A stretch of DNA of 64,000 nt from Cristatella mucedo (lineage: Eukaryota; Bryozoa; Phylactolaemata; Cristatellidae): contig WPIO01000009.1 of the NCBI GenBank assembly GCA_009760855.2, forward strand, positions 5,333,501 to 5,397,500. Reading direction: 5' to 3'. The notes beneath the pieces were generated by a model. The model saw only the letters and a list, made by a program, of their open reading frames with translations, made no database searches and was not told where the DNA came from. Below, in pieces: positions 57,742 to 64,000 of this stretch (position 1 is its first letter; every line of letters begins with the position of its first letter). Position numbers and translations under genes: made by a program.

Positions 57742-58200
57742 CTAAAATATTGATCCAGGCTTCCCGGGATCATTGATACCGTCGCTTGTTGACACAGCTA
57801 ACCCTTTCAATACGGAGCCTGCGCATAACGAGAGCATCTGCTGGATCGCTGCGACTTTGTTAAAGACATTAGTCGTGTCTCGAAGGGCAGCCAACATCTG
57901 AGCTTGAGCGAGCGCCGGCCAATCAAGCGGAGGATCGGCGTCTTGTATACTTTTCCCGTCCAGTGGTTTGGTTTCAGGTATCTGTAAAATGGTTTCATTC
58001 GAAATCTCTTGGTGTACCGTAGCCACTTCTAGCGTCAGATTTAAAAACAAATTCCTAGAGGCCTCGAGGCTATACGAAGAGCGTTAAGCTGAGACGCTAC
58101 ACGATGCCTTCACAATGTCAGGCGGCAACTTCTCGTCGACGCCGAACGTGAAGTCGTTGTCGCTGCTTCCGGAGCAAAGAGCGCTGCATGCAGAAAACAT
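57742..58200 (-). pseudogene. Unrecognised coding-like frame, interrupted once (or a 3'-terminal exon plus open 3' UTR)
   Basis: One minus-strand frame runs from ATG at 58200 (just after a TGA) to a stop at 57742, with a single in-frame TAA at 58084-58086. The first part contains GSSDNDFTFGVDEKLPPDIV and ends ASCSVSA. The second part contains ATVHQEISNETILQIPETKP, LDWPALAQAQMLAALRDTTN and LSLCAGSVLKGLAVSTSD. The composition is balanced and protein-like, unlike the chance frames around it, and is not simple repeat. An AG with a pyrimidine-leaning lead (minus strand, 'gttttctgcatgcag', AG ending at 58184) could be a splice acceptor. In that case the exon would end at the TAA and the rest would be 3' UTR. 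I recognise no family. Confidence 0.35.
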
Positions 58201-58309
58201 TCACTAAATTGCGCCAGCAATCGATTGCTGCGCGCGAGCACGCCACTGCAATGCCCATTAATTGATCCACAAGCATATATATGTATGTATTTATATGTAT
58301 ATGTATATG

Positions 58310-58333
58310 TATATATGTGTGTATGTATATATG

Positions 58334-58391
<58 letters not shown>
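58310..58391. repeat. (TATG)n / (TA)n microsatellite
   Basis: TATG/TATA-type repeats lead into a pure TA run (58344-58391), 3' of which lies an inverted repeat. Strongly unwinding-prone DNA. Confidence 0.95.
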
Positions 58392-58392
<1 letters not shown>

Positions 58393-58424
58393 GTTTATTC
58401 AGCTTCCATTAAATCCAGAGCTCG

Positions 58425-58476
58425 CGGCTGCATGTGCTCGTAGCGGCAGTATAGCCGCTGCGAGCACACGCAGCGG
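58425..58476. repeat. Near-perfect 23-bp inverted repeat with 6-nt loop
   Basis: 58425-58447 pairs with 58454-58476 around agtata, with two mismatched positions and one that could wobble as G-U. Two of the three differences are C/T or G/A at CpG sites, as if a once better-matched stem had decayed by methyl-CpG deamination. Confidence 0.85.
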
Positions 58477-59093
58477 CTCCTGCTCCTATCGAGGCTGCAC
58501 TTTCGATGCTGGATGCGGGGAAAGGCATGACCGCCACGCTACTGCTCCGCGCGATGTGACGTCATCTGCGGAATGGCTCGGAGCATTGCCTAAACGAAGC
58601 GACGTTGGACAATCTAAATCCGACGTACGCACCCGTTCTCTGAATAACAGTCCCTCCATCCGTGCTCTTGGCGTTGCGACGGTATGGAAAGCCTTGCCTG
58701 CTGCTCGTCCGCTTTTCCCCTGAAAGCACTAGGCCTCGCCTACGTCACACGTCCTACATAAATAGCGGCTCTAGTCTCTGTAGTATCTCGTTGCATTCGA
58801 AGCGACGAGCCACAGTTATGCGTGCCTTATTCCTTTTGTTGCCATCCAGCTGCTTACTAGCAGTGCAATCTGTCGGTGCCATAGGGTAGGAGAGACCGAT
58901 CTCGTCCATAAAAATGCGCGCGTCTCTGGGGTGATACTACAATATATCTGTCGGCTAAGATCCGGAAAGGCAGTGTCGATCGCGTCTGCCTTTACACGTC
59001 ATTACAGCCACACTAGTTCTCGCACACACTTGCGACATCACCGCCGATTATCGAATCGATTTTGAGATTCTCTTACGTCGCTTCGCTCGCTTG
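58477..59093. other. Unannotated GC-mixed stretch
   Basis: The frames at 58262-58723 begin in TA repeats and are not credible. Nothing else recognised. Confidence 0.4.
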
Positions 59094-59274
59094 CACCTGT
59101 CCGACCTGTCCGACGTGTCCGGCGTGTCCGACCTGTCCGACCTGTCCGACCTGTCCGACCTGTCCGACCTGTCCGACCTGTCCGACCTGTCCGACCTGTC
59201 CGACCTGTCCGACCTGTCCGACCTGTCCGACCTGTCCGACCTGTCCGACCTGTCCGACCTGTCCAACCTGTCCG
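59094..59274. repeat. 9-bp minisatellite (CCTGTCCGA)n, about 20 units
   Basis: Twenty units of CCTGTCCGA, nearly all identical. Variants are 'cgtgtccggcgtgtccga' near the left end and one 'cctgtccaa' near the right end. The 9-bp period gives clean tripeptide repeats in every frame (TCP, LSD, DRS, GRT, VGQ), so the frames of 72-129 codons are repeat artefacts. Low divergence indicates recent expansion. Confidence 0.96.
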
Positions 59275-59344
59275 ATGATCCTCCAGTGCGCTCCGGTGCA
59301 TCTCAGCCACCGAGGCGTCGTCATTCTAGGTCATCTCGCCGTCC

Positions 59345-59725
59345 CTTGTGCTAAATGGGAATTTGTTCGCGATCGAGCCTTCAGCCCTTATGCACCGGCC
59401 GTCTCCAGCTCGCTTCCAGCTACGGTCACTACCTGCAATGACCATGAATAATTTAATACTCAGATAAAGCCTTATCCGCTGCGGTTGATTTACCCTTCAC
59501 CCCAGAACCCATGTTTTTCGCGCTTACATGTGCATGATATAAGTCGCACTACTGATCAAAGGACCTCCTAACTTGCAGCCCGGGTGTCTTCTTGCGTGAC
59601 ACCTAGCATTTGATTAATCTTTGGTTATTGTTTCTGTTACTGTGGGTCGTAAAGGGCTTGAATATATATATGTATCACTCTGAGGACGCTACACAAAAGA
59701 CCTACTATAATCACTACTATTTTAG
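59345..59725 (+). mobile_element. Diverged L2-like LINE C-terminus and 3' end
   Basis: RDRAFSPYAP and SSSLPATVTT (59370-59440) match the family's DRAFSSYAPKAWNSLPTxVTT block. 'ctctgaggacgctacacaaa' (59679) is the terminal box. The 3' UTR in between is poorly matched, so it belongs to an older or different subfamily. Confidence 0.65.
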
Positions 59726-60470
59726 GAGTCGTCACGACTCACATGTTAGAAACTTGAAAAATACCTGAAAAGCAGGAATTCTTCTGTTTTGCTGAAGAGC
59801 GCAGAAAGCAGCCAAATCTAGTTACAACCAAACGGCGTGAACAGAATTCGGGGCGGTAGCTTTCTGCGATGGCGCGCGATTCGCGGTAATTACTTGGGAC
59901 GCCTTTATTTCTTTTGTTTGCTACGTTTAGCGTCTTGTTGTGCAGAAAAATTATTTGCAATCCAATCGTTGATCAAAATCAATCGCATTTTTTCTTTTGC
60001 TATTCAAAGTCAGGCAGTCATAGATAGTCCTTAGACGCGCCTTACTTGCAGCAGGATAGTTTGTGTGAAAACAGATTAATTAAAATATCTTTCATTTTTC
60101 ACAGTTAGAAATAAGACTTTTGTATTGCAGCCCTGAATTTAGCTTTAATGTCGTTGCTGGAAGGTAGGCTTCTGTAACCACGCTGGCGATGACGGACACG
60201 CATCTTACGTTTGCTTGATAGGAGACTTAACTACTTTTTACATTGAAGATTGTATGTCCTCATTAGGTCTTGAAATAAGGAGATTGTCAATAAAGACCGC
60301 TCATCTTATTTACTTCATCGGAGGACTAATCCGGTCGCCCTGTTCATTATAGATTTAAAAGCTGCGATATTCCCATAGCTACCTGAGCGAAGCCAGAATC
60401 GACGGCGACTATCCGACCTGTGCTGGTCAGCCAGAAAAGCGGGCAACGAGACGGCTCATTCTTTACGGCT
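59726..60470. other. Unannotated AT-rich stretch
   Basis: No gene or mobile signature seen. Composition turns GC-rich near 60470. Confidence 0.4.
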
Positions 60471-61640
60471 GTCGTACGAGCGGCGGCCACTTCGTTCGAA
60501 GAAACGAGACCACCACGCCCTCCTCGCGCGCTCCACCCATACTGAAATGCAGCGCGCGCGCGAGCGTGCGTGCGTTCGCACGCGTGTGCGTGCGCTCGAG
60601 TGCGCGTGCGCGAAAGCACGCTCCCGGTCAGCCGGCGGTAGCCTCGTAGCCTGAACGCGCCCGCCGATCTTCATCTGACGGGCAGCGGGCAGGGATCTGC
60701 GCCTCCGTGTGCGCGCGCGGGCGCATATGTTTCTCAGGCGACGTCGCCGCTGCTGCCGCCTCTGCCGCCGCCGGCTACTTTCTTCCGACGACCAGCAGCT
60801 GGCGACAGCAGCTGCCGCTGCGCGTCTCGCTGCCGACGGCGCTCGCACCTCTGTCTGCCGCGCGTCTCGGGCCACTGTCCGCAATTGCCGCTTGTCCCCG
60901 CATCGTGACCGTCTTTTGCCGTTGCGGACGTTGCGTACTGCGCATGGTAGGCCACCTTCCTCCAAGCGACTTCCGCTCAGTCGACTGTGCATTTAAGGTA
61001 AGCGAGGCCGCTCTGAGTGCGTAGGAGTCCGCTGCGGCTACGCGGCAAAGTCAGATCAAGCTTGCTAGATTTCATCGTCACCGGTTCTTTGGTCGTTGAT
61101 GATGGGTCGTTCTCCCCCCCTCCCCCGCCGGCGAAGACGCGAGGATCGCTAGCTGGACATTCCACTCCGCCAATACCAATCGTAAGTCGGTTCTGCTGGG
61201 CCACACCGCGCCTACATCGCGCGCGCGAAGCAGCAGACGGATCGATGCGACGCGGCGAAAGCATGGAGTCTCGATGAGACGTCAGGTAGGCAGCCTATGA
61301 GACCTTGACCTTGCCTTCTGGCTTGTGCCTGCTGCTTCGAGGACTGCGGCGGCGGCGGGGGCGCGACCTGCTCGCGCACGCGTGCGCACCATCAAGAGGC
61401 TCGTCGCGGACAAATGCCCGATGTCAGCCTCGACCCTGACTTTCACATCAACCTTGACTTTGACGTCAATCCTGACTTTGACCGCTCAATCTCGCTGCGG
61501 TCATTCCGGATGCGCGCGCGCCAGTTGCTCGCGCTGTGAGCCTGGCCAGGCGAAAGCGGCGAAGCTGCTGCAGTCTGAGCCTCGGTCTCGATATCGATCC
61601 GCCATCGACGATGGATAAAGCGGCGCGAGCCGTTCGATCG
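60470..61640. other. CpG island 3
   Basis: CpG-dense, with an alternating purine-pyrimidine run at 60548-60616 (Z-DNA prone). Overlapping long frames on both strands are low-complexity Arg/Ala/Ser. A TGACGTCA palindrome (CRE-like) sits at 61461-61468 inside a short 18-bp repeat. No gene assigned. Confidence 0.65.
61430..61483. repeat. 18-bp tandem repeat x3 creating a CRE-like TGACGTCA
   Basis: Three units of TC(A/G)A(C/T)CYTGACTTTSACR at 61430-61447, 61448-61465 and 61466-61483. The junction of units 2 and 3 forms the full palindrome TGACGTCA (61461-61468). A CREB/ATF binding reading is speculative. Confidence 0.85.
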
Positions 61641-62297
61641 TATCGACGTGCGTGTATATCGACGGGAGCGAGATCCGGGCGTGGCGATCGCTAGTCTATT
61701 TAATAAGCGCCCGGCTTTCGTTGGGCTTTAAGGTGATGGTTGGGGAGACAATTCGCATTTGACGGAGGATTTGGCCTTCGCCGAGAGAGAGCTGTGAGTG
61801 GCTTCGCACTGGACGCGTGCCCACGCCTCGTAGTGAGGGTGCCAGTCAGGCGGGCTGAAATCTAAATCACCTCCGTCTAAATGTCACTGCCTCTAGCAGT
61901 GATACCTTTGCGCGACGAGCAAGACAACAAGCACTGCCCCACTGCCCATCACCTAGGTATACTTCCACTACCTAGACCGTGGAAGTTGAGACCTGCGATG
62001 GCGTGCCGCTATCCTTTGAGCAGCAGCACGTCTCCTACATCAGATCGCGGTTATTGTTTTTTTGATTGAGAAATCGCGAAAACTCTACGGCAATGACACG
62101 CGCTGCTCGCGAGTCGCTCGCCCGTCTTGTCACATGTCGTCCTAGTGCGGCGCAGCTTTTCCTTAATTTATTGTACCTACTGGGGCGTAGTGCTAGGCAT
62201 TAGGCCCTTTACTCTCGCTTCTCTTAATTCATTCTGAGCAACCCTACAAAGATGTCTCTATAAACGAAATCTCGGACTTCCTCAGCATTAATATTAG
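61641..62297. other. Unannotated stretch
   Basis: No gene recognised. A small 7-bp inverted repeat (ctaggta/tacctag) occurs near 61953-61976. Confidence 0.4.
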
Positions 62298-62391
62298 CTT
62301 ATTTTCCTTTGCAGCAAATGTAAAGCACATGGAAAGAGATTGAGTTCTCTGAGGACGCTTCATCAGGTGCATTTTTATTATTATTATTATT
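62298..62391 (+). mobile_element. L2-like LINE, terminal 90 bp
   Basis: 'cctttgcagcaaatgtaaag' to 'ctctgaggacgcttcatcag' and an ATT run ending at about 62391. Its ATT tail is immediately followed by the tail end of a SINE A inserted in the opposite orientation. Confidence 0.88.
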
Positions 62392-62543
62392 TAACAACCT
62401 CATTTGTATAGCGGCAGAAAGGCCTTAACTGATATATCACCACCGCTAGCAGGTGGCAATAAAGGATCGCCTATTTTAGGATTCGAACCTTCAATCTCGA
62501 TCGAGATGGGCGAGCACCTGAGCTCCTGGGCTATTATGGCCTC
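62392..62543 (-). mobile_element. tRNA-derived SINE, family A, best-preserved copy
   Basis: On the minus strand the A-box-like region is opposite 'agctcctgggctattatggc' (62521-62540) and the B box opposite 'ggattcgaaccttcaatctc' (62480-62499). The body is opposite 'ggcaataaaggatcgcctat' and the tail opposite 'cctcatttgtatagcggcag'. In sense the tail reads '...ccgctatacaaatgagg', similar to the end of SINE B and to the LINE box. It abuts the ATT tail of a LINE. Confidence 0.82.
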
Positions 62544-62544
62544 T

Positions 62545-63010
62545 AATTAATGTAATAAAGTGTAATGTCTCTCCGTCTCAAGCTTTGCAAAGCAATAAAG
62601 ACTATTTGGGTGTTACGGAGGAGAGTTTTTATGGCACACTCAAAGCCCAAGCAGCTTTCGGTAGGCATTCGGTAGCCAACAGACTTCACCTCACGCAACA
62701 AAGGGAAAGTGGGAAGCATAGCAGAGTCGGGAGAGCAGTTGAGGTAGCGAGAAGCATGTACGTGGCAGCTCAGGGCGGCTAGAAAGAATGTGCCATAGTC
62801 GGCAGCAGGAGAAGGGATGTCGTTGCGTAAACATCGTGGAAGTGAGATTAACAGTTTAGGACGTGCAGAGCAAAAGCTTATCTCACCTACGGTCTTCAAG
62901 TGGAGGAATGAAGCAGCTAATCTATTGTCCATACAGGACCTGAGGGCACGAGGTAACTGAAACTGTTCTAGCAGTTCAGCTAGGTATGAAGGAGCCAAGC
63001 CACAGCTGGT
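62545..63010 (-). mobile_element. LINE fragment of a different (L2-proper-like) subfamily
   Basis: Minus frame 62543-62998 (151 codons) starts MAPSYLAELLEQF and continues through FLHLKTVGEISFCSARPKLL and LPRCLRNDI. This is the L2 C-terminal domain in the form seen in many animals (PxYLxELLxxY...RLKTxGxRxFSxxAPKLWxxLP). The wording differs from the main family, and the frame continues into non-LINE sequence after about codon 70. No tail is visible. Confidence 0.75.
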
Positions 63011-63389
63011 CAGCGTAAAAACTGTACTCTATATCAGTTGACGGATGCAGCAGCGAAAACTAACTAGCTTCGTAGACGCTAATTGTCGAGAGTACAGGCT
63101 GTCGGGACCCTGGACTACTAAACTTGGCCTGCTAGGTGCTCCTGTAAAAAAGCGGCTATGTAAAAATATCCCGATTTAGTTTTTCTTTTTGACTCTCTCA
63201 TTAATGGTCAAACCACATACTAGAGCAGTCGACGACCGGGCGCACGGATCACGTGACTAGTTTGCAACACGCCGTCTCCAATCAGCCGCATAACTGAACT
63301 CCACAATAGTCTTCGTTCGCAACATAGCAGAGCATTTGCACGAAAGCGGACAGCTCAGAGCTAGGACTGCTATTAAGAGACAGGTTACG
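63011..63389. other. Unannotated spacer
   Basis: No signature recognised. Confidence 0.4.
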
Positions 63390-63930
63390 GCAGAAACGGA
63401 ATGCGTACCGCGGCCGCCGTCGATGTTGCTCAACTTCGCCCTGCGCCCCGCCGCCGCCGCCGCGCTAGGACCAGAGTAAATTCGCAGAGAACGGCCATCT
63501 CAGCATCGAACGCGCAAAGCGCGATTGCCCATCCGACGACGGCGCGTCGCCGGCGAGGCTGCTTAGTTTTTTCTAGCGAAGGCAATGCAGAGTTGTACTG
63601 TGCGAAGTTAATTGAACACAAAAATTAGCGCCAAGTTCATCGGGCGTACTGTAAATTTGTCCTTTGTTCTTTTGCATGGTAACGTTCGTTAGCAAGTGTA
63701 GGCACTTGGTAGTTGCACTCTCGCAGAGGATGCGCGCCTGCCGCGCACTTGCACGTGCGCCTGCCGCGCATCTGCGTCCGCGTTACTTGGAGCCTTCACC
63801 TTCGCCATCCCTCGCAGTCTGCAGTCGCACTCGCGGCGCCGCGAATGCACGTGAACCAACGCCGGGCGCCAAATGGTCTGAGCCGAGAAATTCTGTCGAC
63901 CACGGCAGTCGACCCTAACGCCTCTCAGAG
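63390..63930. other. CpG island 4 (partial) with less GC-rich gap
   Basis: GC/CpG-rich at 63395-63560 and 63720-63930, with small overlapping frames and no recognised gene. A short (CCG)n is at 63448-63463. The window ends soon after, so the extent is unknown. Confidence 0.55.
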
Positions 63931-63957
63931 CTCGAACGCATTTCTCCAGCGGTCCTT

Positions 63958-64000
63958 CTCCTCCTCCTCCTCCTCCTCCTCGTCCTCCTCGTCCTCCTCG
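63958..64000. repeat. (CTC)n microsatellite at window edge
   Basis: CTCCTC repeats with CGT interruptions run to the end of the window, so the right boundary is outside. Confidence 0.95.

Noticed and set aside
59062-59451. 129-codon frame with TCP repeats (cysteine-rich repeat protein?)
   Set aside because: A 9-bp minisatellite read in frame; flanks are unrelated and it runs into LINE debris.
61461-61468. CRE as a functional promoter site
   Set aside because: It arises at the junction of an 18-bp tandem repeat, so it may be incidental; kept only as part of the repeat entry.
62392-62543. tRNA genes (A and B boxes in several places)
   Set aside because: No cloverleaf can be formed with proper stems, and the units share a long non-tRNA body and tail, so they are SINEs.

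Overview
This window looks like non-coding DNA from an animal (metazoan) nuclear genome, probably an invertebrate or early-branching chordate. The signs are dozens of decayed non-LTR retrotransposon (LINE) fragments of the L2/CR1 superfamily ending in (ATT)n, tRNA-derived SINEs, abundant microsatellites and minisatellites, and long CpG-rich islands. There is no operon structure, no ribosomal RNA and no free-standing tRNA gene. The species cannot be named from the sequence. I recognise no intact host protein-coding gene. The longest open frames are artefacts of simple repeats or of stop-poor GC-rich DNA.

Layout. 1-22.7 kb is AT-leaning and rich in LINE debris on both strands, with a GA/GACA microsatellite (9.9-10.2 kb), a 26-unit 14-bp minisatellite (19.84-20.21 kb) and a (GT)n tract (21.8 kb). 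22.7-23.8 kb is a CpG island followed by long purine and pyrimidine microsatellites. 24.5-41 kb is again LINE territory, with copies stacked head-to-tail and nested. 41.2-55.5 kb is a broad, unusually CpG-rich domain. It holds several GGC/CCG tracts, three short-loop inverted repeats, repeated motif clusters resembling cis-regulatory modules, and a 1.4-kb 8-bp minisatellite (48.66-50.08 kb). 55.9-60.4 kb returns to AT-rich DNA with LINE fragments, a 9-bp minisatellite and an unrecognised coding-like reading frame on the minus strand (57.74-58.20 kb). Two smaller CpG islands lie at 60.5-61.6 and 63.4-63.9 kb.

How the parts relate. Most mobile DNA belongs to one L2-like LINE family. Its 3' end carries a 'ctctgagggcgctatatcaa' box followed by (ATT)n. 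Two SINE families with tRNA-like A and B boxes end in a related 'cgctatacaaat' tail, which suggests they were mobilised by this LINE group. All reverse transcriptase segments seen are broken by catalytic changes, stops or frameshifts, so no copy here could be autonomous.

The observations I would follow up first are: perfect or near-perfect inverted duplications with 4-11 nt loops; the 11-kb-spread repeated motif modules in the CpG domain; LINE copies that share an identical 100-bp patch; a LINE tail that seems to be turning into a (GA)n microsatellite; and the coding-like frame at 57.7-58.2 kb.
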